DNA of 64,000 nucleotides, from contig JAWDXK010000014.1 in the NCBI GenBank assembly GCA_032477155.1, forward strand, positions 41,567-105,566. Reading direction: 5' to 3'. Numbering within the stretch: the first letter of the stretch is position 1; each line of letters opens with the position of its first letter. A model generated the notes under the pieces. That model did not search any database. It was not told the DNA's origin and was given only the letters and a program-made list of their open reading frames with translations. The translations under genes were made by a program, and so were the position numbers. Positions 10,101 to 19,500 of this stretch are shown here, piece after piece. This stretch comes from Dysgonomonas sp900556485 (GTDB taxonomy: Bacteria; Bacteroidota; Bacteroidia; Bacteroidales; Dysgonomonadaceae).

Positions 10101-10135
10101 ACACATACGGTAGTCAGGAATAGTCTAGTTTTCAT
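7124..10135 (-). CDS. SusC-like TonB-dependent outer membrane transporter (RagA/SusC family)
   Basis: 1003 residues. A signal peptide (ending W-A-V-A-Q) is followed by a carboxypeptidase-regulatory-like domain (about 24-100), the TonB box region E-E-V-V-V-I-G-Y-G, a plug domain (about 110-225, including L-F-I-L-D-G-A-P-V and D-A-S-S-T-A-I-Y-G-S-R-A-A-N-G-V) and a 22-strand barrel ending in G-V-E-V-T-F. It imports large nutrients with its SusD lid using TonB energy. It is the first gene of a minus-strand operon that continues with SusD, a lipoprotein, a subtilase and a PorV-like protein. A -7 promoter element lies about 140 bases upstream. No glycoside hydrolase is present in the operon, so a carbohydrate ligand is not indicated. 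Confidence 0.95.
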   Translation of the reverse strand: MKTRLFLTTVCVFMGISWAVAQNRTITGAVIYEEDSEPVIGASVQIPDTKIGTVTNFDGEFVLPDVPASAKVVRVSYVGMETIEVPITNKMQIKLRPNAEMLEEVVVIGYGSAKKLGSVVGSVATVGNQKIKNQPTSNFSDALQGQVSGLSVLSSSGEPSQTASIRLRGINSITAGTDPLFILDGAPVSSVVFSALNPSDIENITVLKDASSTAIYGSRAANGVIVITSKKGKMGEKAKVSFKAQYGISKLIDDKVDMMNSEQYFQFREMLDPSIINAEWNAHKKVVLENGISTDWADYIYRDNAPTYNLDATVTGGGNNNNYYISLNHNSMEGIAPLSAMNRTSLRTNIEVRANNWFKVGVNSNLSYAKYNENPDVTPGGGVTALNPAAFARFARPDDSPRYYTVGEDGKVIYGDRADYLHYSKKLNPMYVESYRDRDRQNISANINLFEEIRPLEGLVVRAAQALDAFDYTYSSNVPPIINFKTPMGDDVTINNGKGEARELFQRYHNFTLTNTAEYKLDVDNAHHATFLLGQEAILGKNKSFDVITKGHSDKRLMMLSNGTEYNAPVDAITETVFNSVFLRVDYSYKDKYYLDASYRVDGSSKFAPNHRWAEFYSVGMKWNIKKEQFMSQIKWLNDLGLRLSYGTTGNSSIGNYAYYGLVGGSNVVYEGENGISITQPSNPDLTWETVAGVNAGLDFRIFNRVSAGIEFYSKETSDMLMMIPYSYAGTGYGGGYGNIGAMTNKGFDIDVSVDIIKQNDIFWSFRANMNYNKNKITELFNGVDEYVIPNTATKLQVGRPYGEFYIVRRVGVDPRDGKQIWLDKAGNETKVYSEDNAVFIDKQQYAPITGGFGTSFAYKGLTVSSDFSFTLGKYIFNNDRLFFENPNQFGTTDNQSTSVLNMWTTPGQKTDIPAASEPIYGDSHFIENASFLRLKNLTISYAIPTKILKKTKLIESMNVFALGRNLFTVTQFTGFDPEPDSNLIQFNYPNTRQYMFGVEVTF

Positions 10136-10581
10136 AAATTTTTTATGGTTAATAAAATGATATGTTGCATTAAATACAGTTTTATTAGTAACTTGGTCTT
10201 AATTAGTAACTTGATCCTGTCTGGAACTTGCTCTTACTTAATGTGAAATAAAGATTTTTTCACAATTAAAGCAAAGATATTAAAAAAAACGAATACACCA
10301 TATATGATGCACAAAAAGTATATTTGCGGCATCAATTTAACTTATTTTATTCTTTTTTCTCAACTTGGTTTCTTTATCAGAGGGCATCAGCTATTACATT
10401 TTGTCAAAAGAGATAAATATATTTCACACAAAAACAGGCTAATAAAATCGTTCTATTTTATTGATATTCTACTAAATAAAAACATTCTATCAAGAAGAAT
10501 ATTTATGCTGCCAAATGTGATAGGCAAGCTTATTTATTTATATTTTAAATAATCGGAACATGTAACATTAAATGTTAAAAA
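10136..10581. other. Intergenic region upstream of the first susC gene
   Basis: 446 AT-rich bases between the regulator gene and susC. It holds the minus-strand -7 element at 10272-10279 and an unusually long leader of about 130 bases. An 82-codon plus-strand frame at 10304-10552 has no recognisable features and I treat it as chance. I see no repeat or RNA gene. Confidence 0.5.
10272..10279 (-). promoter_or_regulatory. Bacteroidota -7 promoter element for the protease SusCD operon
   Basis: On the minus strand the octamer reads TATCTTTG, followed by C, an exact match to the Bacteroidota sigma-ABfr -7 consensus TAnnTTTG. A clear -33 TTTG at the expected distance is not visible. Transcription would start near 10265, leaving a leader of about 130 bases before the susC ATG at 10135. 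Confidence 0.5.
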
Positions 10582-13500
10582 CTACTCTCCTGTATAATCT
10601 TTAGGCAATACTCCAAATTGGGCTTTAAAGCATTTTGCAAAATAAGAAGAGGAACTAAATGCAACTTGTTCACAAATTTCGGAAATAGGCAAATCACCTT
10701 GCAATAAAAGTTCTGCTGCTTTATTCAAACGTACTGTCTTCAAGTAATCATTCGGAGACATTCCTGATACACCTTTTATTTTTCGATAAAAGGTAGAACG
10801 ACTCATATTCATTGTTTCGGCAATATTATCTATAGAAAACTCCAGTTCTGCAATGTGTTTTTCAATCTCCTGATGGAGTTTTGATAAAAATTCCTTATCC
10901 TTATTAGGAAGTGGAGCATCTTTAATAGCCGGAGTAGGGTATGTTACCAGATTCTTTTGGAATGCCATTCTCAGTTTAAGTAAATTCTCAATCTGCTTCT
11001 GTAAATGTTTTACAGAGAATGGTTTTTCCATATATACATCTGCACCATGTTCCATACCTTCTATTTTGGAATCTACAGTTGTTTTTGCAGTTAACAATAC
11101 AACTGGTATATGGCTATAATTAATATCTGTTTTTATAGTCTTTGTTAAGTCCAAACCATTCATTACAGGCATCATGACATCACTCACTACTAAATCGATA
11201 TTCTCTTTCTCTAATATTTCGAGTGCCTGTTTACCATTATTTGCTCTCAATATCGAAAAATGAGGATCTAATGATTCTTCTATCAAATTTAATAGTTCGA
11301 CATTATCCTCAACCAAGAGAATTTTACATTTCTTAAAGTCAGTTTCAATCTCTACTTTACCTTTTCTTTCCTCTGCGGCTGATTCTATTATATCTGTAGC
11401 TGGTTCATCTTCGAGCAATGCTAATTCTCCATAATCGTTAGGAAGAGATAAGACAAATTCAGAGCCACCCCATTCACTATCATTTATATATAATGATCCT
11501 TTGTGGCTTTCGGCTAATAGTTTTGAGAAAGCGAGCCCTATACCTGTGCCACCTGTATTATTGCCTTCATTTACTTGATAAAATGCTTCAAACACTTTGT
11601 TTTTTTCCGGATCAGGAATACCAGCTCCATCATCCACCACATGAATTTCGATATGATCTTGCATTGCCTTCAATTCAAGTCTGATCTTAGACTTAGCGTG
11701 CTTAATAGCGTTGCTTAGTAAATTTATCACGATCTTTACGATCTTTTCCTTATCAGAAAATATAACAATATCTTCCTGTGGAACAACCAATGTTAGTTTA
11801 ATTCCATTCAAGTCGGCTGAATGAACGAACTGACCGTATATATCTTCTACTATTGAATTTATATTTTGTTCTTTCAAATATAGTTTTGAATCTTGTGATT
11901 CAATTTTCTGAAAATCTAATAGTTGATTTACGACATTCAATAAATAATTCACGTTCTTATTTATTACTGTCATGTACTTTGTTGTTTTAGAATCAGCAGA
12001 ATGCTCTTCCACAAGTTTTTCCATTGGAAGCTTTATTAGGCTCAATGGTGTGCGTATCTCATGGATCAGATTTATAAAGAAGTTTATTTTCGAATTATAT
12101 ACTTCCTTCTCTTTTTCAATACGAAACTCTTCGAGTTGTAATTGGAAATTTTTCTTCGACTTCTTCGCCCAAAATCTCAAGATGAAATATAAGAGTATAA
12201 ATACAAGAACAAAATAAATCACATATGCCAAGGTAGACTTCCACCAAGGAGGCAAGATAACCACTTTGAGACTGGCTCCTTCCTCATTCCATTTATTATC
12301 ATTATTGGCTCCCTTGACCCTAAAGAGATATTCCCCTGGAGGCAAATTTGTATAAGAAGCCATATTGGAATAATCGTTATTGATCCAATCCTTATCAAAT
12401 CCTTCCAAAATATAACTATATCGGTTTCTGCCCGGCTTTTCATAACTGAGTGCTTCAAATTCGAAAATCATACTATTGTTGTCGTATGATAGTGTTACAC
12501 CTTCAGCCATATAAATAGGCTTGGATAGATTTAAGATTTTATTACTTTCGGCCTCATCTGTATTGTATAATTTTACATCCACAATGTAGAGTGGTGGAAT
12601 ATAATTATTTTCTCTAAAATCATTCGGATAGAAAGAGTTGAAACCATTAATTCCTCCGAAATACAGTTTTCCTGTGCTTGTTTTCAATGAGGCCTTTGAG
12701 TTGAATTGATTGCTCTGCAACCCATCCTCCTGTGTAAAAAGCTTTCTTTTTGTATTATCTATAGGATTAACCCTTAGCAATCCTGCATTAGTAGAAATCC
12801 AGAAGTTTCCAAGATTATCCTCTTCTATGGAATAGATAACCTTATTGGGCAATATTCTATTTTGAGGGTCAAAGTCCGAAAAAGATTCCCCGTCCGGATT
12901 AAAATAACACAATCCCCCTCCATTTGTACCAAACCATATTTTATCTTCCGAATCGCGAAATAGGGTTATTATAGAATTACTATTGATAGAGTAAGGGGTA
13001 TCCTTTTCGTGTGAAAAATGCTTCCATATATTTGTTTCGGAGTCGAACCGGAATACGCCTGAATTGTCTGTAGCGAACCATAAATATCCCTGACCATCCT
13101 CTATGATATCAAAAACAGAAATCATAGTCCCAACAAATGTCAGTGTTTCAAAATTATCTGATGATGGATTATAACGGCAAACACCCCAGGTTGTGCCTAT
13201 ATAAATCACGCCTTTGCTATCTTTATACAGTGATAAAATCTCGTCGCTACAAATAGTACTTGATAATTCCCTATTATGATAGTATTGGCGTAACTGCTTC
13301 GTTTTGCGATCTACCACTTTCAGCCCATCCGAAAATGTCCCGATCCAGACTTTATCATCATTAATCAGAATAGACCTTACATCTAGCTTCTTTGTTATTT
13401 GAGGTATGACATAAGGCTCTAATTGCTGAGTCTGACTGTCAAGTATTTTTATTCCATCCTGAGAAGCAATCCAAATATTTTGATCTTTATCTTCGAAAAA

Positions 13501-14556
13501 CTGACTGATTACCTTCCCTGTGCTATAAGAAGCATTGTAGGTAGGATAAAAATATTCGAAAACAGTGGTCTGCTGAGCCAGATAATTGATCCCTCCCAGA
13601 TATGTAGAAATCCAAAAACCACCCTCTGCATCTTTTACGATAGAATTCACAGTCTGGTCACTTAAGCTACGGGGATCTAAAGGATTGTCAACCCGTGTAA
13701 AGCGCTCTTCCAATGTATTAAATAAGTACAAACCATTATCTGAGCCAACCAGCAATTCTTTTTCCGAAAATTCGGATATACTCTTTATTGTACCTATATT
13801 CTGACTGTTAGAATAATATGATATATTTCGTGTTTTACTATCAAACTGAGCTAAATTATTAGAACCAAAGCTAAACCAAATTTTATCATGTATTGTCTGT
13901 ATACAATTGATCTTGGAGTTACCTAAGTCCTTTTTATCGAGAAACGAAGAAAAAGATTCTATGTGTTTTCCATTCTGATCGAAACAAAGTAGCCCTTCTT
14001 GTAAAGAAGATGAGCATATGCGATGTGTTTTATCCTCACTTAAATCCCAGATAAACGATGTATATTTGCTGTTTTGCTTTAGAATGCCGGATTGCGGATC
14101 ATAGATAAAGAGCCCTTGTCCTAATGTTGCTATCCAGATTAAGCCTTTTTCGGTTCTTATAATCTTTTTTACTTCGCTACTGATAGATACATCGTATTCT
14201 GTTTTTTTATCAAAAAGAGAAAAATTTTCTTTTAAGCGATCATAAACATAAACTCCGGCACTTGTACCAATCCATATATTCTCTTTATCATCTTCGAATA
14301 AGGTTTGTACAGAATTATTTCCTAATGAAAACTTATCATGCTTATCGTGCCTGTAAACTTTAAACTTCTGTCCATCGAAACGGTTAAGACCATCACTGGT
14401 TCCAAACCACATAAATCCATAACTATCTTGTAAAGCGCACCATACCGTATTATGGGATACTCCTTTATCTACCTGATATTTTTTGAAATAAAATTGCTGT
14501 GCAGATATAGAATATACCAGAATACTTAAAACAAATAGAAGAAGTGTCCTTTTCAT
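10582..14556 (-). CDS. Hybrid two-component system regulator (HTCS: periplasmic sensor, histidine kinase, receiver, AraC DNA-binding)
   Basis: About 1324 residues from the ATG at 14556, which opens a signal peptide (M-K-R-T-L-L-L-F ... S-A-Q-Q); the frame extends upstream only to a TTG at 14589. Domain order (numbered from that TTG): two seven-bladed Reg_prop propellers (about 40-660; repeated W-I-G-T/F-G-T units), Y_Y_Y domain (about 690-780), one membrane helix (785-806), HisKA with phospho-acceptor His843 in H-E-I-R-T-P-L-S, HATPase (N-A-I-K-H-A-K; G-G-T-G-I-G-L-A), receiver with phospho-acceptor Asp1137 in V-S-D-V-M-M-P, and a C-terminal AraC helix-turn-helix (about 1250-1335). HTCS proteins sense a periplasmic ligand and switch on adjacent SusCD operons. 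It lies between two such operons, upstream of one and divergent from the other, so the target is not decided by position. Confidence 0.95.
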   Translation of the reverse strand: MKRTLLLFVLSILVYSISAQQFYFKKYQVDKGVSHNTVWCALQDSYGFMWFGTSDGLNRFDGQKFKVYRHDKHDKFSLGNNSVQTLFEDDKENIWIGTSAGVYVYDRLKENFSLFDKKTEYDVSISSEVKKIIRTEKGLIWIATLGQGLFIYDPQSGILKQNSKYTSFIWDLSEDKTHRICSSSLQEGLLCFDQNGKHIESFSSFLDKKDLGNSKINCIQTIHDKIWFSFGSNNLAQFDSKTRNISYYSNSQNIGTIKSISEFSEKELLVGSDNGLYLFNTLEERFTRVDNPLDPRSLSDQTVNSIVKDAEGGFWISTYLGGINYLAQQTTVFEYFYPTYNASYSTGKVISQFFEDKDQNIWIASQDGIKILDSQTQQLEPYVIPQITKKLDVRSILINDDKVWIGTFSDGLKVVDRKTKQLRQYYHNRELSSTICSDEILSLYKDSKGVIYIGTTWGVCRYNPSSDNFETLTFVGTMISVFDIIEDGQGYLWFATDNSGVFRFDSETNIWKHFSHEKDTPYSINSNSIITLFRDSEDKIWFGTNGGGLCYFNPDGESFSDFDPQNRILPNKVIYSIEEDNLGNFWISTNAGLLRVNPIDNTKRKLFTQEDGLQSNQFNSKASLKTSTGKLYFGGINGFNSFYPNDFRENNYIPPLYIVDVKLYNTDEAESNKILNLSKPIYMAEGVTLSYDNNSMIFEFEALSYEKPGRNRYSYILEGFDKDWINNDYSNMASYTNLPPGEYLFRVKGANNDNKWNEEGASLKVVILPPWWKSTLAYVIYFVLVFILLYFILRFWAKKSKKNFQLQLEEFRIEKEKEVYNSKINFFINLIHEIRTPLSLIKLPMEKLVEEHSADSKTTKYMTVINKNVNYLLNVVNQLLDFQKIESQDSKLYLKEQNINSIVEDIYGQFVHSADLNGIKLTLVVPQEDIVIFSDKEKIVKIVINLLSNAIKHAKSKIRLELKAMQDHIEIHVVDDGAGIPDPEKNKVFEAFYQVNEGNNTGGTGIGLAFSKLLAESHKGSLYINDSEWGGSEFVLSLPNDYGELALLEDEPATDIIESAAEERKGKVEIETDFKKCKILLVEDNVELLNLIEESLDPHFSILRANNGKQALEILEKENIDLVVSDVMMPVMNGLDLTKTIKTDINYSHIPVVLLTAKTTVDSKIEGMEHGADVYMEKPFSVKHLQKQIENLLKLRMAFQKNLVTYPTPAIKDAPLPNKDKEFLSKLHQEIEKHIAELEFSIDNIAETMNMSRSTFYRKIKGVSGMSPNDYLKTVRLNKAAELLLQGDLPISEICEQVAFSSSSYFAKCFKAQFGVLPKDYTGE

Positions 14557-14615
14557 GAATATTGATGATAAAATGTGGAATAATGACAAGAAAAGCGTCT
14601 GGATTTTATTCCAGA

Positions 14616-14623
14616 CAAATGTA
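14616..14623 (-). promoter_or_regulatory. -7 promoter element for the HTCS gene
   Basis: Minus-strand TACATTTG matches TAnnTTTG exactly; a weak TTTA lies 17 bases upstream at the -33 position. The start site would fall near 14608, about 50 bases before the ATG at 14556, a short leader that supports the downstream ATG choice. Confidence 0.5.
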
Positions 14624-14830
14624 ATATTTTTTTCTAAGACTAAAGCATAGTATAAAAAGCATTAATATTTTTCACTTTTTTAAACAAAAGATAAAATATA
14701 TGTTATAAACAAAGGGTGAAACTGAGAATTTAGCCCCTAATATTAACTCTTTTTCACAGGATGATTTCTCTTTGCGCAGATATTACTTTTTTTTGACCAG
14801 ATATTTTCCTGAATAGATATCCTTTTCTTC

Positions 14831-14838
14831 TACTTTTG
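14831..14838 (+). promoter_or_regulatory. Possible -7 element for the IPT/NHL-SusCD operon
   Basis: Plus-strand TACTTTTG matches TAnnTTTG. No good TTTG is seen at -33, as might be expected for a promoter that needs an activator such as the adjacent HTCS. The implied leader of about 320 bases is long, so this is a weak call. Confidence 0.3.
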
Positions 14839-15164
14839 CCTATGCCGGAAAACACATTTGACTCAAAAGACAATTTTAGAGCAAATATTAAATCTAATTC
14901 TTTTAAAAAAATGCAACCATTTCCTTTTATAAATATGTATTGTAGTATCTATATATCTAAGTTATATATGGATATTATGTTCATTTTATCAGGAGGAGAC
15001 TATAAATACAACATACAGAAAGCTTATAAATAAACCGATCTGCTGAATTATTTTTTGCAGCAGATGTTTTGTTTGTGTTTTATCCAGATAATTTTCTCTG
15101 GTTAATAAAAAGGATTACCAAACAAACCATTATTATAATTTACTAACCTCTAAAAAAGAAGAAT

Positions 15165-16535
15165 ATGAATGACAAACTGAAGCTCAGGAAATGGGGCGGC
15201 TTGCTCGCCCTGTCTTTCCTATCCATTACATTGTTTTTCTGCAATTGCAATGAAAGAATGGATACTTTTAATGTACCGGAAGGTACCCCTCCCGATCTCA
15301 GTAAACCATCCGAAATTACCAGTTATTTTCCAGACAGTGGTGGCGTTGGAACCCAACTCATCATTGAAGGAACTAATTTTGGATCTGACACCTCTTATAT
15401 TAAAGTTACTGTAAACGGAAAAAACGCACGTGTAGTCGGTTCTAATGGAAAGGTTATTTATGCAATAGTTCCGAGTAGGGCTGACACAGGACTAGTAAAA
15501 GTATACATCGGTAAAGATACCGATAAAAAAGAATATGCTTTTAATAATGAATTTAAGTACATCTTCAAACAAAATGTTTCTACAGTAGCCGGCACAGACG
15601 AAGGTATTACAGATGGCCCTGTAACCGAAGCTAAACTTAGAAAACCAATGTGGGTTACATTCGACAAAGATGGAGCCATGTATATAGTAGAGCATGGCGA
15701 AGGAGATCAAGGACAGGGAGGCATCAGGAGAATATATAATGGAAATGTAGAAACTCTTATGCGTACACAATCCGGGCTTTTCCAACGACCACGAGCTTTA
15801 GCTTTCGGAGTAGCTAAGCCTGGCATGGATCCGAATCAAGATACATTATATGTAGCTAATGACCGGAATGACCGTGATGATCCGAACATTAATATGGCAG
15901 TAGGAATCATGAGCCGCCAAAACGATTTCAAGACAATAAAAACATTGGAATACCATAGACAAAATAACCATGTTTGTGTGAATCCTGTAACTAATGAGGT
16001 TTTCTATAATAATTATAGTGATGGACTCCTTTTTAAGTGGAATAAAAAAACTCAACAAAGAGAATTGATGTACGATGTTGATGGTGGCGGTGTTGAATTC
16101 TCCACAGTATTTTCCAAGGATGGTAAAACTTTATTCCTAATATTAAGAAACAGGCAATGCATATACAAGGGAGATTACAATCTTACTACTGGAGAATTAA
16201 CCAATGTTGAACATTTTGTAGGAACTTGGAATAGTACAGGATATATAAACGGACAAGGCACAGTTACTAAATTCGACCAACCATGCCAAGGTGACACAGA
16301 TGAAGAAGGAAATCTTTATGTTGCAGATAAATATAATCATTGCATCCGGATGATTACTCCTGAAGGGGTAGTATCTACTTGGGCCGGACAAGGACGAGAT
16401 AAATCTGGATATCAAGATGGAGATCCTCTTAAGGCACAATTCAGAGAACCAGAAGGTGCTTGCTTTGGTCCTGATGGAGCTTTATATGTTGGAGACTTTA
16501 ACAATCATAAGATTCGTAAAATATTAATTGAGTAA
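15165..16535 (+). CDS. IPT/TIG and NHL-repeat surface lipoprotein
   Basis: 456 residues. A lipoprotein signal (hydrophobic stretch then F-F-C-N-C) is followed by an IPT/TIG immunoglobulin-like domain (about 47-130; Y-F-P-D-S-G-G-V-G-T and E-G-T-N-F-G motifs) and an NHL-type beta-propeller (about 135-456), with repeats such as L-R-K-P-M-W-V-T-F-D-K-D-G, F-R-E-P-E-G-A-C-F-G-P-D-G and N-H-K-I-R-K-I at the end. IPT-NHL lipoproteins commonly accompany SusCD pairs in Bacteroidales and are thought to act as surface ligand-binding proteins. It is the first gene of a four-gene plus-strand operon, 53 bases ahead of susC. No catalytic residues can be assigned. Confidence 0.85.
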   Translation: MNDKLKLRKWGGLLALSFLSITLFFCNCNERMDTFNVPEGTPPDLSKPSEITSYFPDSGGVGTQLIIEGTNFGSDTSYIKVTVNGKNARVVGSNGKVIYAIVPSRADTGLVKVYIGKDTDKKEYAFNNEFKYIFKQNVSTVAGTDEGITDGPVTEAKLRKPMWVTFDKDGAMYIVEHGEGDQGQGGIRRIYNGNVETLMRTQSGLFQRPRALAFGVAKPGMDPNQDTLYVANDRNDRDDPNINMAVGIMSRQNDFKTIKTLEYHRQNNHVCVNPVTNEVFYNNYSDGLLFKWNKKTQQRELMYDVDGGGVEFSTVFSKDGKTLFLILRNRQCIYKGDYNLTTGELTNVEHFVGTWNSTGYINGQGTVTKFDQPCQGDTDEEGNLYVADKYNHCIRMITPEGVVSTWAGQGRDKSGYQDGDPLKAQFREPEGACFGPDGALYVGDFNNHKIRKILIE

Positions 16536-16588
16536 TACACTCAATGCGATTGAATTTTATATTATCTCAACAGTAAAAAATATATTTT

Positions 16589-19500
16589 ATGAAAAATACA
16601 AAACGAATAATATTCTCTATATTTTTCTTGTTAGCCTTTGTTATGCAAATAAACGCACAGGAACGGGAAATAACAGGAACAGTGAAAGATGCATCGGGAG
16701 AACCTTTGATTGGAGTAACTGTTGTAAAAAAAGATCAGCCGGGATTCGGTACAGCTACCGACATTGATGGTAATTTTAAAATAAGAGTAGCAAGATATGA
16801 TGTACTAGTATTCACATATATAGGTTATGATCCTGTAGAAGTTTCGACAGAGGGGAAAACACATATTCCTGTAACTATGGCAGAAACAACCTCGAAACTG
16901 GAAGAGGTTGTAATTACAGCAACCGGACCTCAACGAAAGGCAACTCTAACCGGTGCGATTACAAATGTAGACACTAAAACTTTAAAAACACCAACAGCAA
17001 ATATTAGTAATGCGCTGGTGGGTAACGTACCAGGAATTATTGGCCGTCAAACATCAGGTGAACCGGGTGCTAATTATACAGAATTCTGGATCAGAGGTAT
17101 CAGTACCTTTGGTGCAAATGCAAGTGCCTTGGTTTTAGTAGATGGAGTTGAGCGTAATTTTAATGAAATAAATGTAGAAGATATAGAAAGCTTTTCGGTA
17201 CTGAAAGATGCTTCGGCAACTGCAGTTTACGGACAAAGGGGTGCAAATGGGGTTGTTTTAATAACGACTAAAAAAGGTAATGCCGGAAAAGTAAATATAA
17301 ACTTCAAAGGAGAATTTGGTTATGTAACCCGTTCACGCATGCCTGAATATGTAGATGGTATTACTTATGCTAATCTGGCAAATGAAGCTCGTCTGGCACG
17401 CTACCAAGACCCTCAGTATTCACCATCGGAAATCGCTATTATAAACAACGGACTTGACCCGGATTTATATCCTAATGTGAACTGGCGAGACCGCGTATTA
17501 AGAGATGGTACGACAAACCATAGAGCATCTGTGAATATAAGTGGAGGAGGAACAACTGCTCGTTACTTTATCTCTGCTGCTTATTATAGTGAGGATGGTA
17601 TGTATAAAGATGCACCTAAGGGCATGAATGACTATAGCACAAATGCGAAGTATAATAAATTTAATTATCGTGCGAATGTGGATGTCAATGTTACAAAATC
17701 CACAATTGTGAATCTGGGAGTAAGTGGCTGGATTGTTGACCAGAATAAGCCAGGACATTCGACTACAGATAACATGTGGATGCACTTGATGACACTTAGC
17801 CCCGTTGCTGTTCCTGTTATGTACTCGAATGGCTTAATACCAACTGATGATGTTAACTGGGCTATGAATCCGGAAGCACTATTGACAAGGACAGGCTATA
17901 AAGATATTTGGGAAAATAAAGCTGAGATAAATGTTACTATACAACAGGATTTATCTTTTATTACAGAAGGTTTGAACTTCAGTGGAATGTATGCATTCGA
18001 TAATTATAACTGGAATGAGGTAGCGCGCTATAAAAACCCTGAATTATATTTAGCTGAAAGACAGCGCGATGCAAACGGGAATATCATCTATAGAAGAATG
18101 CTGGAATCCAGCACATTAGCTCAAACCACGTATACCAAAGGCGACCGCCGTAATTATTTGGAAGCAAATCTGGTATATGAAAAACTATTGAATGAAAAAC
18201 ATAGAGTTGGAGGATTGGTAAAATACTATCAACAACAAATATCGCGTACTGACTTAAATAAGTATTCAGATATCATATGGGCAATACCTAAGCGTAATCT
18301 TGCTTTATCAGGAAGGGTAACATATGGATTTATGGACCGTTATCTGGCTGAGTTTAACTTTGGGTATACAGGTTCGGAAAACTTTGAAAAAGGTGAACGG
18401 TTTGGATTCTTCCCAGCAATTGCCGGAGGTTGGGTAATATCAGAAGAACCATTTGTAAAAAAAGCTCTTCCATGGCTGGATATGTTCAAAATCCGTTATT
18501 CGTATGGAGAAGTAGGAAATGATGTGATCCCTGATGATAACAGATTTCCATACCTAACTCAGCTTTCGACACAAGGGAGTGGATATAACTGGGGTGAATA
18601 TGGATCGAACCAAACAAATGGCTATGGCATTTCAATATTAGGATCATCAAACCTGACTTGGGAAAGAGCTAAAAAACACAACCTTGGTATTGACTGGAAC
18701 TTATTTAACAGCAAAATAACGGGAACAGTAGACTTCTTTAAAGATAACCGTAGTAAGATATTTATCAGACGTAACAATATGCCATACTCTACAGGCTTAG
18801 AAGATTTGCGTCCTTGGGTTAACCTGGGTAAAATGGAGTCGAAAGGGGTTGATGGAAACATTGCTTTTACGCAGAAAGTTAAAGATATTAATTTCACCTT
18901 GAGAGCTAATATGACATATGCAAAAAATGAGGTTTTGGAATCGGACGAAGCTGCTAATGAATATTATTATAAAATGGCAAAAGGCTATCGCCACAATCAA
19001 ACCAGAGGTCTTATTGCATTAGGTCTGTTTAAAGATCAGCAGGAAATAGATGAAAGTCCTAAACAGAATTTTGGAAGCCAAACTGTTATGCCTGGTGATA
19101 TAAAATATAAAGATGTAAATGGAGATGGTATTATCAATGAAGATGACGTAGTGCCTATTGGCTATACAACTACTCCAAATTTATCATATGGTTTTGGACT
19201 AAGTGTAGATTGGAAAGGATTTGACTTTAGCGTTCTGTTCCAAGGCTCAGGTAAAAGTGACTTCTTCCTGGGACAGGCTAGAGATGATAAGGATGTTGGA
19301 GGAGGAAGTGTATATCCTTTCAAGAACGGAGCTTATGGAAATGTACTTACTGCTGTTGCCAATCCTAAAGACCGTTGGATTCCACGAGAAATATCAGGTG
19401 ACCCATCTACTGAAAACCCAAATGCGTTGTTCCCTCGATTAAGCTATGGAGGCAATGAGAATAACTACCGTAATTCAACATTCTGGTTGAGAGATGCCAG

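Larger units (their letters stand above)
14557..15164. other. Divergent intergenic region between HTCS gene and IPT/NHL operon
   Basis: 608 AT-rich bases separating divergent genes. It contains a minus -7 element (14616-14623) for the regulator and a plus-strand TACTTTTG (14831-14838) that could serve the IPT/NHL-SusCD operon with a leader of about 320 bases. A 65-codon plus frame at 14836-15033 has no supporting feature and is treated as chance. Confidence 0.45.

Noticed and set aside
10304..10552. 82-codon plus frame upstream of the first susC
   Set aside because: No start signal, no domain, AT-rich codon use unlike neighbours, and it overlies the susC promoter.
14557..14589. Start of the HTCS gene at the TTG at 14589
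   Set aside because: The ATG at 14556 begins a proper signal peptide and sits about 50 bases after the -7 element.
14836..15033. 65-codon plus frame in the divergent region
   Set aside because: No homology pattern or promoter fit; it appears to be chance in AT-rich spacer.
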